Below are positions 55,977 through 64,000 of a DNA stretch of 64,000 nucleotides, one piece after another. Within the stretch, counting starts at the first letter, position 1; each line of letters opens with the position of its first letter. The translations under genes and the position numbers were made by a program. Origin of the DNA: Aliiruegeria sabulilitoris (lineage in GTDB: Bacteria; Pseudomonadota; Alphaproteobacteria; Rhodobacterales; Rhodobacteraceae); contig NZ_LOAS01000025.1 in NCBI RefSeq assembly GCF_001558155.1, positions 26,416-90,415 on the forward strand, in the 5' to 3' direction. The notes beneath the pieces were generated by a model. That model was not told where the DNA came from. It was given only the letters and a program-made list of their open reading frames with translations, and did not search any database.

Positions 55977-56136
55977 GTTTTTCTCCTCCGTTTCGCGGAG
56001 CAATAGCTGGCTGGGAAAGATGCGGCAAGCCGGAGGCGGTGGTTTGCTGCCCGAGCGGGCAAAATGGCTTGGTTGGAAAGCCTTGGCGGAGTATCGATTG
56101 CGCGTCGGTCGCCATGGCCGCCTCAAGGAGATCGCC

Positions 56137-56589
56137 ATGTCCCGGAACGGCTACACGGCCTTGCTGGAAGATCGCTCCCTGATCGGAGCGAAGTTGGCGC
56201 TGTTCCGGGAGGAAACCCTTCTGTGTTACCAACGCGATGACTTCGCCCATATTCCCGATCCCGGGCGGTGGGACCTGCCCGGCGGGCTGCGGGAGCCGGG
56301 CGAGACGATCCTCGATTGCGCGCTCAGGGAAGTGCAGGAGGAATTCGGCATTGCCCTGTCGCCGCAGGGTTTCGATCACGCGTCGCGTTTCCTGAAATAC
56401 GAGCCGCAACGGATCGAAGGGGTCTTCCTCGCGGGGCATATTTCGCAGGACCTGGTCGAGGCGATTGTCTTTGGCGACGAGGGGCAATGCTGGGAGATGA
56501 TGCCCGTTGCGCGCTTCCTCTCCCACCCTTTGGGTGTCCGCGAGCTGCAGGCCAGCGTGGCGCTCTACTGGGCTGGCCTTGATGGGTGA
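56137..56589 (+). CDS. Nudix hydrolase
   Basis: The 150-residue enzyme has the Nudix box GX5EX7REUXEEXGU at residues 50-72 (GLREPGETILD, then CALREVQEEFGI), with the catalytic Glu pair. It hydrolyses a nucleoside diphosphate linked to another group. ATG 56137 follows AAGGAG. An upstream ATG at 55975 in the same frame would overlap the ABC gene start and lacks similarity. Confidence 0.92.
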   Translation: MSRNGYTALLEDRSLIGAKLALFREETLLCYQRDDFAHIPDPGRWDLPGGLREPGETILDCALREVQEEFGIALSPQGFDHASRFLKYEPQRIEGVFLAGHISQDLVEAIVFGDEGQCWEMMPVARFLSHPLGVRELQASVALYWAGLDG

Positions 56590-56952
56590 AGCGCGGGGGC
56601 AGGCGGGGCGCCGACCGTTCCGGTGTCTCGTGTTCATTTCGCAGTGATGCGCGCGCTGTTGCGCTCACGAGGTCCGCGGGTGCTTTCAATACGACGCTTC
56701 ATTGTTAACACGCTGTAACGAAACGTTTCTACAACAGAGTGGTTTGACCGGGCTTGGTGTCCTTCTTCGGGCAGCCCTCGGCGCAGGCCCGTCGTTGGAA
56801 CGGCGCGAAGGCCTCGTTTCGCCGCGCCCGCGTTTCCTTTCCTTCCGAGCGGGAAAGGCTCGCAAGAGTGGGCGTGTTAGGGTTCTTTTTGCGACCTCGA
56901 TATACAGCTCCTCTATCTGTATACAGGCGAAGAAAACTCCAAAGGAGTCGTT
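56590..56952. other. Gene-free region upstream of the SPFH operon
   Basis: No gene seen in about 360 bases. TATACAG (56901-56907) and CTGTATA (56917-56923) form a 7-bp inverted repeat around nine bases, and the palindrome CTGTATACAG (56917-56926) sits in the same place: a plausible operator for the SPFH gene. A GAAACGTTTC palindrome lies near 56727. Other short frames are unsupported. Confidence 0.6.
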
Positions 56953-57834
56953 ATGGACCAGTTACCTCTTACCGGCGGCAGCATCGTCACGATCGTGCTT
57001 GCCTTTTTCATCATTCTTTGTGTCCTGCTTGGCGTTCGGATCGTCGGACAGTCCGAGAAATACGTCATCGAGCGTTTCGGGCGACTGCACTCCGTTCTCG
57101 GGCCGGGCCTGAACCTCATTGTGCCCTTCCTCGATCGTGTCGCCCATCGGGTTTCCATCCTGGAACGCCAGCTGCCGAACGCGACACAGGATGCCATCAC
57201 CAAGGATAACGTTCTGGTCCAGATCGACACCTCGGTGTTCTACCGGATCAACGATCCGGCCCGGACAGTGTACCGGATCCGTGACGTCGACAGCGCCATT
57301 GCCACGACTGTGGCCGGTATCGTGCGCGCCGAAATCGGCAAGATGGAACTGGACGAGGTTCAGTCCAACCGCTCCCAGCTTATCGCCCGGATCAAGGAAT
57401 CCGTCGAGGATGCTGTTGACGATTGGGGGATCGAGGTTACCCGGGCCGAGCTTCTTGACGTGAATCTCGACCAAGCGACCCGGGAAGCCATGCTTCAGCA
57501 GCTCAACGCCGAACGTTCGCGCCGTGCCCAGGTGACGGAGGCCGAGGGCATGAAGCGGGCCGTCGAGCTTCAGGCCGATGCCCAACTGTATTCCGCCGAG
57601 CAGATCGCCAAGGCCCGGCGCATACAGGCGGATGCCGAGGCTTATGCGACCGGTGTCGTGGCCAAGGCGATCCAGGAAAACGGCCTGGAAGCCGCGCAAT
57701 ACCAGGTTGCGTTGAAGCAGGTCGAAGCCTTGCAGGCGCTCGGCGCGGGCGAGGGCAAGCAAACGCTCGTTCTGCCGGCCGAGGCGGTCTCTGCCTTTGG
57801 TGACGCGTTCAAGCTTCTGAGAGGGCGCACCTGA
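56953..57834 (+). CDS. SPFH/stomatin-like membrane protein (QmcA type)
   Basis: The 293-residue protein has one N-terminal membrane segment (IVTIVLAFFIILCVLLGV), a band-7/SPFH domain (SEKYVIERFGRLHSVLGPGL, VFYRINDPARTVYRIRD) and a long coiled-coil-like C-terminal region rich in Gln, Ala and Glu. AAAGGAG precedes ATG 56953. It forms a lipid-raft-type oligomer with its NfeD partner, in quality control of membrane proteins. Overlaps the NfeD gene by one base. Confidence 0.95.
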   Translation: MDQLPLTGGSIVTIVLAFFIILCVLLGVRIVGQSEKYVIERFGRLHSVLGPGLNLIVPFLDRVAHRVSILERQLPNATQDAITKDNVLVQIDTSVFYRINDPARTVYRIRDVDSAIATTVAGIVRAEIGKMELDEVQSNRSQLIARIKESVEDAVDDWGIEVTRAELLDVNLDQATREAMLQQLNAERSRRAQVTEAEGMKRAVELQADAQLYSAEQIAKARRIQADAEAYATGVVAKAIQENGLEAAQYQVALKQVEALQALGAGEGKQTLVLPAEAVSAFGDAFKLLRGRT

Positions 57835-58121
57835 TGTGGTGGACGGCCTGGTGGGTATGGATGGTCGCGGGGCTTGCGCTTGCGATCCTGGAGGTTTTGG
57901 CGCCAGGCTGGATCTTCCTCGGCTTTGCCATCGGCTGCGCGGTGACGGGCGGGCTGCTCTGGATCGGCGGCCCCTTCACGGCGCTCGTTGAAGGCTCCTT
58001 GCCGCTTACCCTGTTGGTCTTCGCGCTACTGTCGCTGGTTTCGTGGGTGGTGCTGAGAAAGGTCTTTGGCCTGCGCGGCGGCTCGGTGAAGACCTTCGAT
58101 CACGACATCAACGAGAACTGA
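57834..58121 (+). CDS. NfeD-family membrane protein (short form)
   Basis: The 95-residue protein has two or three hydrophobic segments (VWMVAGLALAILEVL, IFLGFAIGCAVTGGLLWI, LLVFALLSLVSWVVL) and an acidic C-terminus. Translationally coupled to the SPFH gene, the usual pair. A bidirectional terminator follows. Confidence 0.92.
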   Translation: MWWTAWWVWMVAGLALAILEVLAPGWIFLGFAIGCAVTGGLLWIGGPFTALVEGSLPLTLLVFALLSLVSWVVLRKVFGLRGGSVKTFDHDINEN

Positions 58122-58125
58122 GTGC

Positions 58126-58153
58126 AAAAGGCGCGGCTGATTGGCCGCGCCTT
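58126..58153. terminator. Bidirectional terminator between NfeD and pyrF
   Basis: 10-bp stem (58128-58137 with 58144-58153), loop of six. On the minus strand the stem is followed by TTTTGC, better suited to pyrF; on the plus strand by TTGCCTT. Confidence 0.75.
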
Positions 58154-58207
58154 GCCTTCGGCGAGAGTGTTCCCGCCAGGAAAACGTCGGCGGATCGCGC
58201 CTGGCTG

Positions 58208-58903
58208 TCAGACAGTGGCGAGTTCGGCAAGCACTGCCTCGGCCGCGGCTCTCGGATTGTCGGCCTGCCAGATCGGGCGGCCGACAACGATGTGGTCGGC
58301 CCCGTCGGCGATGGCGCGGGCCGGCGTGGCGACGCGCTTCTGATCGCCCAGATCGGCGCCAGCCGGCCGCACGCCCGGCGTCACGATCAGCTTGCCTTCC
58401 GCCTCCGGTAGCGCGCGGATGAGCGGGGCTTCCTGCGGTGAGGCGATGAGCCCGTCCGCGCCGGCATTGAGTGCGTTGGCCGCTCGTTCCAGAACGATAT
58501 CCTGCATATCGCCCGGCTTGATCAGGCTGGCGTCGAGATCGGCCCGGTCGAGCGAGGTGAGGATGGTCACAGCGAGGATCTTGAGATCCTTGTCCCCCTT
58601 GCCCTCCTGCGCCGCGCGGACCACATGCGGGTCGCCATGCACGGTAAGGAAGTCGAGATCGTACTGTGCCAGCCCGCGTACCGCGGCCTCCACCGTGGCA
58701 CCGATATCGAACAGCTTCATATCGAGGAAGATGCGTTTGCCATGCTCGCTCTTGAGTTCGTTGGCCAGCGCCAACCCACCCCCCGTCAGCATGCCCAGGC
58801 CGATCTTGTAGAAGGATACGGCATCGCCGAGCTTTCCAGCGAGCTCCAGCCCCGCGAGCGCATTGGGCACGTCGAGGGCGACTATCAGGCGGTCGTCGGA
58901 CAT
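58208..58903 (-). CDS. pyrF: Orotidine-5'-phosphate decarboxylase
   Basis: The 231-residue enzyme begins with LIVALDVPN and has the catalytic IFLDMKLFDIGATV (Asp-Lys-Asp array) and VTPGVRPAGAD. It decarboxylates OMP to UMP, the last step of UMP synthesis. Length and motifs match the ~230-residue bacterial group. Single gene in this window; head-to-tail with the convergent NfeD gene. Confidence 0.96.
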   Translation of the reverse strand: MSDDRLIVALDVPNALAGLELAGKLGDAVSFYKIGLGMLTGGGLALANELKSEHGKRIFLDMKLFDIGATVEAAVRGLAQYDLDFLTVHGDPHVVRAAQEGKGDKDLKILAVTILTSLDRADLDASLIKPGDMQDIVLERAANALNAGADGLIASPQEAPLIRALPEAEGKLIVTPGVRPAGADLGDQKRVATPARAIADGADHIVVGRPIWQADNPRAAAEAVLAELATV

Positions 58904-59040
58904 CTTGGGGGCTCCTTTAATCGGTCCGTGCCTGCCTAGTCCGTCCCGTCCTTCGCTTCAAGCGGCCCGTGGAGCCGCGCATGTTCGGGGCTATCTTGCA
59001 GCCGCCACGAGAATGCTGTGGGAAAAATGTGACAGTGGTG

Positions 59041-59069
59041 CTTGAGCCGGCGCTGTTCCGGCCCCATAT
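59041..59069 (+). promoter_or_regulatory. Heat-shock (sigma-32-type) promoter of clpB
   Basis: CTTGAG (59041-59046) and CCCCATAT (59062-59069) with a 15-base spacer match the sigma-32 consensus pattern CTTGAA / CCCATnT, 80 bases before the clpB start. clpB is a classic heat-shock gene, so this is a confident placement. Confidence 0.88.
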
Positions 59070-59149
59070 CGCATTCGAGGCCTGTGCAATCTCCACGCCG
59101 CTGACGGGTGGAGCAGTTCCAGCAGGCGCTTGAGAAAAGGAGATTGCCG

Positions 59150-61765
59150 ATGAACATGGAGAAGTTCACGGAGCGTTCGCGCGGGTTCCTTCAGGCCGCG
59201 CAGACAATCGCTATGCGCGAGCAGCACCAGCGACTGGTGCCGGTGCACTTGCTGAAGGCTTTCCTGGATGATGGGGAGGGGCTTGCCTCCAACCTGATAA
59301 AGCGCGCGGGCGGTTCGCCTGAGCGCGTGCGTGAGGTTGTCGACGCCAAGCTCGGCTCCGTGCCCAAGGTGACGGGCGACGGGGCGCAGACCTATATGGA
59401 TCAGTCGCTGCAACGCGTGCTGATCGAGGCGGAGAAGATCGCCACCAAGGCCGGTGACAGCTTCATTCCCGTCGAGCGGATCCTCACGGCGCTGGCCGTG
59501 GTGCGCTCGGGTGCCAAGGAGGCGTTGGAAGCCGGCGCGGTGACCGCGCAGGGGCTGAATTCGGCCATCAACGATGTGCGCAAGGGGCGGACCGCCGATA
59601 GTGCAAGCGCGGAAGAGGGCTATGACGCGCTGAAGAAATATGCGCGCGACCTGACCGAGGCCGCCCGTGAAGGCAAGATCGATCCGATCATCGGCCGCGA
59701 CGAGGAAATCCGCCGCTCGATGCAGGTTCTGAGCCGGCGTACCAAGAACAACCCGGTACTGATCGGTGAGCCGGGCGTTGGCAAGACGGCCATCGCCGAG
59801 GGGCTTGCACTCAGGATCGTCAATGGCGACGTGCCCGAGAGCCTGAAGAACAAGAAGCTGATGGCGCTCGATATGGGCTCGCTGATTGCCGGCGCGAAAT
59901 ATCGTGGCGAGTTCGAAGAGCGGCTGAAGGCCGTGCTCTCGGAAGTGACTTCTGCGGCCGGCGAGATCATCCTTTTCATCGACGAGATGCACACGCTGGT
60001 TGGCGCGGGCAAGTCCGATGGCGCGATGGATGCCTCCAACCTGCTAAAGCCGGCGCTAGCGCGGGGTGAATTGCACTGCGTTGGTGCCACGACGCTCGAC
60101 GAGTATCGCAAGCACGTGGAAAAGGACGCGGCGCTTGCGCGGCGGTTCCAGCCGGTGCTCATCTCCGAGCCGACGGTGGAGGACACCGTGTCCATTCTGC
60201 GCGGCATCAAGGAGAAATACGAGCTGCACCACGGCGTGCGGATCTCGGATTCGGCGTTGGTTGCCGCGGCGACGCTCAGCCATCGCTACATCACCGACCG
60301 GTTCCTGCCGGACAAGGCGATCGACCTGATGGACGAGGCGGCCAGCCGCTTGCGGATGCAGGTGGATTCCAAGCCCGAGGAGCTCGATGCGCTCGACCGC
60401 GAGATCCTGCAAAAGCAGATCGAGGCGGAAGCGCTCAAGAAGGAGGACGATGCGGCCTCCAAGAGCCGGCTGGACAAGCTGGAAGAAGAGCTTTCGAACC
60501 TGCAGCAACGCTCGGCCGAAATGACCGCGCAGTGGCAATCCGAACGCGACAAGCTGGAATCGGCGCGTGGTCTCAAGGAGCAGCTCGATTCCGCGCGGGC
60601 CGAGCTGGATATCGCCAAGCGGGAAGGCAACCTGGCCAAGGCCGGTGAGCTTTCCTATGGCATCATTCCGCAACTGGAGAAGAAGCTTGTCGAGGCCGAG
60701 GAGAGCGAAGGTCGCCTGATGGTCGAGGAAGCCGTTCGCCCCGAGCAGATCGCAGAAGTGGTTGAGCGGTGGACCGGTATTCCGACCTCCAAGATGCTCG
60801 AGGGCGAGCGCGAGAAGCTGCTGCGGATGGAAGAGTCGCTTGGCCGTCGTGTCATTGGTCAGGGGCAGGCCATGAAGGCCGTTTCCAACGCGGTGCGGCG
60901 TGCGCGGGCCGGCCTCAACGAGGAAACGCGTCCGCTCGGGTCCTTCCTGTTCCTCGGGCCGACCGGTGTCGGCAAGACGGAGCTGACCAAGGCGCTGGCC
61001 GAGTTCCTGTTCGACGATGACAGCGCGATGGTGCGCATCGACATGTCGGAGTTCATGGAGAAGCATTCGGTGGCCCGCCTGATCGGTGCGCCTCCGGGCT
61101 ATGTCGGTTATGACGAGGGGGGCGTTTTGACCGAAGCGGTGCGGCGCCGGCCTTACCAGGTGGTGCTGTTCGACGAGGTCGAGAAAGCGCATCCGGACGT
61201 GTTCAACGTGCTGTTGCAGGTTCTGGATGACGGTCAGTTGACCGACGGCCAGGGGCGGACGGTGGATTTCAAGCAGACGCTGATCATCCTGACCTCCAAC
61301 CTTGGTGCGCATTCGCTCAGCCAGCTGCCGGAAGGGGCCGATGCCTCGGACGCGCGGCGGGATGTGATGGATGCCGTCAAGGCGCATTTCCGGCCGGAAT
61401 TCCTCAACCGGCTCGACGAGATCATCATCTTCGACCGGCTCAGCCGCGCGGATATGGATGGCATCGTCGATATTCAGCTTGGTCAGCTGGAGCGGCGCCT
61501 TGAGCGGCGCGGCATTGCGCTGACGTTGGACGAGGCCGCGAAGAAGTGGCTGGCCGATGAGGGCTACGATCCGGTCTTCGGTGCGCGCCCGCTCAAGCGG
61601 GTGATCCAGAAGGCGCTACAGGACGAATTGGCCGAGATGATTCTTTCCGGCGATGTCACGGATGGTGCGACCGTCGAGGTGAGCGCCGGCGGCGATGGAC
61701 TGATCGTCGGCGATCATATCGGAAGCACCCGGCGGCAGCCGCCGGAGGATGCCGTGGTGCATTGA
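59150..61765 (+). CDS. clpB: ATP-dependent disaggregase ClpB
   Basis: The 871-residue AAA+ chaperone has the ClpN repeat region, AAA-1 Walker A GEPGVGKT at residues 206-213, the coiled-coil middle domain (residues ~410-530: [27 protein letters not shown]) and AAA-2 Walker [10 protein letters not shown] near residue 605. It re-solubilises aggregated proteins with DnaK. A strong AAAAGGAGATTG ribosome-binding site precedes ATG 59150; the longer GTG frame is unneeded. Confidence 0.97.
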   Translation: MNMEKFTERSRGFLQAAQTIAMREQHQRLVPVHLLKAFLDDGEGLASNLIKRAGGSPERVREVVDAKLGSVPKVTGDGAQTYMDQSLQRVLIEAEKIATKAGDSFIPVERILTALAVVRSGAKEALEAGAVTAQGLNSAINDVRKGRTADSASAEEGYDALKKYARDLTEAAREGKIDPIIGRDEEIRRSMQVLSRRTKNNPVLIGEPGVGKTAIAEGLALRIVNGDVPESLKNKKLMALDMGSLIAGAKYRGEFEERLKAVLSEVTSAAGEIILFIDEMHTLVGAGKSDGAMDASNLLKPALARGELHCVGATTLDEYRKHVEKDAALARRFQPVLISEPTVEDTVSILRGIKEKYELHHGVRISDSALVAAATLSHRYITDRFLPDKAIDLMDEAASRLRMQVDSKPEELDALDREILQKQIEAEALKKEDDAASKSRLDKLEEELSNLQQRSAEMTAQWQSERDKLESARGLKEQLDSARAELDIAKREGNLAKAGELSYGIIPQLEKKLVEAEESEGRLMVEEAVRPEQIAEVVERWTGIPTSKMLEGEREKLLRMEESLGRRVIGQGQAMKAVSNAVRRARAGLNEETRPLGSFLFLGPTGVGKTELTKALAEFLFDDDSAMVRIDMSEFMEKHSVARLIGAPPGYVGYDEGGVLTEAVRRRPYQVVLFDEVEKAHPDVFNVLLQVLDDGQLTDGQGRTVDFKQTLIILTSNLGAHSLSQLPEGADASDARRDVMDAVKAHFRPEFLNRLDEIIIFDRLSRADMDGIVDIQLGQLERRLERRGIALTLDEAAKKWLADEGYDPVFGARPLKRVIQKALQDELAEMILSGDVTDGATVEVSAGGDGLIVGDHIGSTRRQPPEDAVVH

Positions 61766-61777
61766 TCGGCAAACCGG

Positions 61778-61810
61778 AAAAGGGCGCGGCGCAGGTCGCG
61801 CCCTTTTTTT
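61778..61810 (+). terminator. Terminator of clpB
   Basis: 11-bp stem AAAAGGGCGCG (61778-61788) with CGCGCCCTTTT (61797-61807), followed by TTT, with eight-base loop. Confidence 0.92.
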
Positions 61811-61852
61811 GCGCGCGGGATCTCGTCATGTTCCGACGTTGGAGGGCGCGCT

Positions 61853-61916
61853 GCCTCGTCGCGCTCATTCGAGTGCTGCCCCCGGGATGCTTTGGGGAAA
61901 GAGGAAGCATGTGGTT
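61853..61916. repeat. Dispersed intergenic repeat, copy 5
   Basis: GGGCGCGCTGCC, CGCGCTCATTCGAGTGCT, then GCCCCCGGGATGCTTTGGGGAAAGAGGAAG (written here in parts): the same module order as the copy at 20927, with point differences. Confidence 0.6.
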
Positions 61917-62029
61917 TCCGGCGTCGCGATGCTTTTGACGTTATTCAACGATCGCGTGAGATTTGGTGTCAGACCGCCCACAAGCGATCAGGATGTTCTA
62001 TCTTGATGCAAAGGCACAGGAGAGAACGC

Positions 62030-62959
62030 ATGGCTGGACGCTGGAAGAACGATCTGAACTGGTCCGATGTGACCCCGAAAGCCGCCTGGATGAACCGGCG
62101 GCAACTCATGATGGGGGCCAGCGCTCTGGCCGCCGGAGGGATTGCCGGACAGGCCTTGGCCGGGCTTGGGGCGGTGAAGTCGGATTATTCCACCATGGAG
62201 GAGCCCAATCCACTCGAGCACATAACCTCCTACAATAATTACTACGAGTTCGGCACTGGCAAGGATGACCCGGCGCGCAATGCGCATCGCCTGACGACAG
62301 ATGGCTGGCAAGTGGAGATAGCTGGACTGGTGGACAAGCCTGGGACCTGGACGATGGACGACATCCTGAAAGGCACCACTCTTGAAGAGCGTATCTATCG
62401 ACTGCGATGCGTCGAGGGCTGGTCGATGATCATCCCCTGGGTCGGTTTCGAATTGTCGGACCTGCTGAACCGCGTGGGCGTGCAACCGGGCGCGAAATAT
62501 GTCGCTTTCGAAACCGCACTTCGTCCGGACGAAATGACCGGCGTTGGCTCGCGCGTGATCGATTGGCCCTATGTCGAAGGGCTCCGGCTGGACGAGGCGA
62601 TGAATCCGCTGACGATTTTGGCCACTGGGCTCTATGACGAGACGATCCCGAACCAGAACGGCGCACCGATCCGCCTCGTGGTTCCCTGGAAATATGGCTT
62701 CAAGTCGATCAAGTCGATTGTCCGCATCACGCTGACTGAGGACGAGCCGCCGACAAGCTGGAACAAGACGCTGCCAAACGAATACGGCTTCTATTCCAAC
62801 GTAAATCCGAACGTGGACCATCCGCGGTGGAGCCAGGCCACTGAACGCCGTATTGGTGGGGGCTTGCGGGCTCCGCGACTGCCGACGCTGATGTTCAATG
62901 GCTACGGTGCGCAGGTTGCCGATTTGTATGATGGCATGGACCTTTCCAAGTATTTTTGA
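62030..62959 (+). CDS. msrP: Protein-methionine-sulfoxide reductase catalytic subunit MsrP
   Basis: The 309-residue molybdoenzyme has a twin-arginine signal ([17 protein letters not shown], Arg23-Arg24), the molybdopterin-binding Cys127 in [10 protein letters not shown], and the family stretches [15 protein letters not shown] and [13 protein letters not shown]. It reduces methionine-R- and S-sulfoxides in periplasmic proteins, with electrons from MsrQ. ATG 62030 follows CAGGAGAGAACGC. Unusually, a small Cys-rich gene separates it from msrQ. Confidence 0.96.
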   Translation: MAGRWKNDLNWSDVTPKAAWMNRRQLMMGASALAAGGIAGQALAGLGAVKSDYSTMEEPNPLEHITSYNNYYEFGTGKDDPARNAHRLTTDGWQVEIAGLVDKPGTWTMDDILKGTTLEERIYRLRCVEGWSMIIPWVGFELSDLLNRVGVQPGAKYVAFETALRPDEMTGVGSRVIDWPYVEGLRLDEAMNPLTILATGLYDETIPNQNGAPIRLVVPWKYGFKSIKSIVRITLTEDEPPTSWNKTLPNEYGFYSNVNPNVDHPRWSQATERRIGGGLRAPRLPTLMFNGYGAQVADLYDGMDLSKYF

Positions 62960-62962
62960 GCC

Positions 62963-63166
62963 ATGAAGCAAGATTCGCGGATCACCTGCCCGAAATGCGG
63001 CGAAACCTCTTCGGAGCAGATGCCGACGGATGCCTGCCAGTGGTTCTATGAGTGCCCGGCCTGCAAGGCCGTGCTTCGGCCGCTGCCGGGCGATTGTTGT
63101 GTCTTCTGTTCCTATGGAGACACGCCGTGTCCTCCGGTCCAGCAAGGTCGGGGGTGTTGCGCGTGA
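62963..63166 (+). CDS. GDCCVxC-domain small cysteine-rich protein
   Basis: The 67-residue protein has a CPKCGE CxxC pair and ECPACK CxxC pair, then the signature GDCCVFCSYGDTPCPPVQ, and a terminal GCCA: 11 cysteines in all. It belongs to the GDCCVxC (seleno)protein family, whose function is not established; some members use selenocysteine at one position. Here every position is TGT or TGC, no in-frame TGA. It starts three bases after msrP and its stop overlaps the msrQ GTG, so it is in the same operon. Confidence 0.9.
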   Translation: MKQDSRITCPKCGETSSEQMPTDACQWFYECPACKAVLRPLPGDCCVFCSYGDTPCPPVQQGRGCCA

Positions 63167-63780
63167 TCGAGGCGATGAACAAGGCGCTGCTCAGGGTTCC
63201 GGCCTGGCCGCTTTACCCGCTTGGCGCCCTGCCGGTACTCTGGTTGTTCTGGCAGGGCGTCCAGGGTGGGCTGGGTGTCGATCCGGCCAAGGCCATTGAG
63301 CACCGCCTTGGCCTCTGGGGGCTCTGGCTGCTGATCGCGGGCTTGGCCGTCACGCCGCTTGGGCGGTTTGCCGGGCTGCGGCTCATCAAGTTCCGGCGAG
63401 CCATCGGGTTGCTCGCCTTCTTATATATACTGACACATCTGCTGGTCTGGTTGGTGCTCGACGTGCAGATCCCGGCGCAGATCTGGGCCGATATCGTCAA
63501 GCGCCCGTATATAACCATCGGCATGGTGGCGTTTGCCTTGATGGTGCCGCTGGCCCTGACGTCCAACAACTGGTCGCTGCGCAAGCTTGGCCCGGTGCGT
63601 TGGCGGCGGCTGCACAGGTTGACCTATATCCTCGTGCCGCTGGGGGCCGTCCACTTCGTCATGGTCGTGAAGGGATGGCAGATGGAACCCTTCTACTACC
63701 TCGGGATTGTCTTGGTGCTTTTGGTGCTGCGACTCGTCCCGACAGCGATTCCGGCAAGACGGCGGGCCCTGAAGTCGTGA
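63163..63780 (+). CDS. msrQ: Protein-methionine-sulfoxide reductase haem-binding subunit MsrQ
   Basis: The ~205-residue membrane protein has six hydrophobic segments and conserved haem-type histidines (e.g. AIEHRLGLWG, ILTHLLVWL, RLHRLTYILVPLGAVHF). MsrQ passes electrons from the quinone pool through two b haems to MsrP. GTG 63163 overlaps the GDCCVxC stop (GTGA); ATG 63175 is an alternative. Confidence 0.93.
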   Translation: MIEAMNKALLRVPAWPLYPLGALPVLWLFWQGVQGGLGVDPAKAIEHRLGLWGLWLLIAGLAVTPLGRFAGLRLIKFRRAIGLLAFLYILTHLLVWLVLDVQIPAQIWADIVKRPYITIGMVAFALMVPLALTSNNWSLRKLGPVRWRRLHRLTYILVPLGAVHFVMVVKGWQMEPFYYLGIVLVLLVLRLVPTAIPARRRALKS

Positions 63781-64000
63781 TTCCGGTCCGATTCCGAGGT
63801 TCGCAATCCGGATTCTGTGGAAGACTCTGTGGGTAAGTCTGGATTCGGGAGCCGAGTCGCCCCTATGCCCCTAGGTAACCCGCTATAGAAAACGTTTTCC
63901 TGAATTTCTTGATGTAAGAAAAATCCAAAATTTTCAATTGGATGGGTGCTATTCCCCAAAAACTTCGTATTTCTTTTGAAAAAGCGCTTGCGACCCCCCC
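63781..64000. other. AT-rich right-edge region with DnaA-box-like words
   Basis: No gene visible. TGTGGAAGA and TGTGGGTAA lie 13 bases apart (near 63816 and 63829; the second is one mismatch from TGTGGATAA), followed from 63888 by the palindrome GAAAACGTTTTC and about 90 AT-rich bases. The window ends before it can be judged. Confidence 0.45.

Noticed and set aside
62963-63166. GDCCVxC gene as a selenoprotein
   Set aside because: Some family members use an in-frame TGA, but all positions of the motif here are TGT or TGC and the frame is uninterrupted; no SECIS-like need.

Overview
The window is GC-rich chromosomal DNA from an alphaproteobacterium, most likely a Rhodobacteraceae/Roseobacter-group member. 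I base this on gene content and order: mcl1 of the ethylmalonyl-CoA pathway, ftsE-ftsX-plsC opposite a zinc-ribbon gene, an alpha-type RNase P RNA, a DUF1127 protein, a small GDCCVxC protein, and many paralogous ABC uptake systems and LysR regulators. No phage, insertion sequence, integrase or CRISPR array is visible, and almost every gene reads as intact. The placement was made by reading, not by a database search.

Layout. Bases 1-6660 hold a branched-chain-amino-acid-type ABC importer (livG-livH-livM-livK-livF) translationally coupled to an acyl-CoA ligase cut by the left edge, with two very small membrane-protein genes threaded between the transporter genes. 6690-8680 hold a strong terminator, a single-domain rhodanese behind a double palindrome resembling a sulfide-repressor operator, and a LysR/ACT-domain gene pair. 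8816-14050 is a sugar-type ABC importer (Tat-exported binding protein, two permeases, no ATPase) followed by a Cys-type sulfatase; a radical-SAM sulfatase maturase lies at 25986. 14117-25913 carry a methyltransferase, plsC/ftsX/ftsE, a zinc-ribbon protein, mcl1, accA, a PaaK-like ligase, a secreted pseudo-caspase with two peptidoglycan-binding repeats, and alanine dehydrogenase with its divergent Lrp-type regulator.

27484-37000 hold rpmJ, tRNA-Val(GAC), an N-formylglutamate amidohydrolase, two amino-acid/metabolite exporters, a small cytochrome c, yebC, an SLC13-type permease, a YmdB-type phosphodiesterase, 5-formyl-THF cyclo-ligase and mgtE. 37106-41131 is a purine-salvage patch with guanine deaminase converging on an 8-oxoguanine deaminase/inositol-phosphatase-family operon. 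41211-45477 hold regulators, a quinone oxidoreductase, a Bax-inhibitor-1 protein and rpmG. 45677-49363 hold rnpB, a cell-wall amidase overlapping a lipoprotein gene, and gatC-gatA.

49364-52125 looks different, with long non-coding stretches, an unrecognised secreted protein and an MFS efflux pump with a histidine-rich tail behind a C-tract/G-tract operator. 52126-61765 hold an acyl-CoA ligase, an ABC exporter, a Nudix hydrolase, an SPFH/NfeD pair, pyrF and a heat-shock-promoter-driven clpB. 62030-63780 is an msrP - GDCCVxC - msrQ operon in which a cysteine-rich small protein separates the two halves of the periplasmic methionine sulfoxide reductase. The right edge is AT-rich and gene-free.

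The most unusual items are the msrP/GDCCVxC/msrQ arrangement, the small membrane proteins inside the liv operon, the SqrR-like operator at the rhodanese, the metal-responsive-looking MFS promoter, a palindrome cluster near 31.2 kb, and a dispersed intergenic repeat family.
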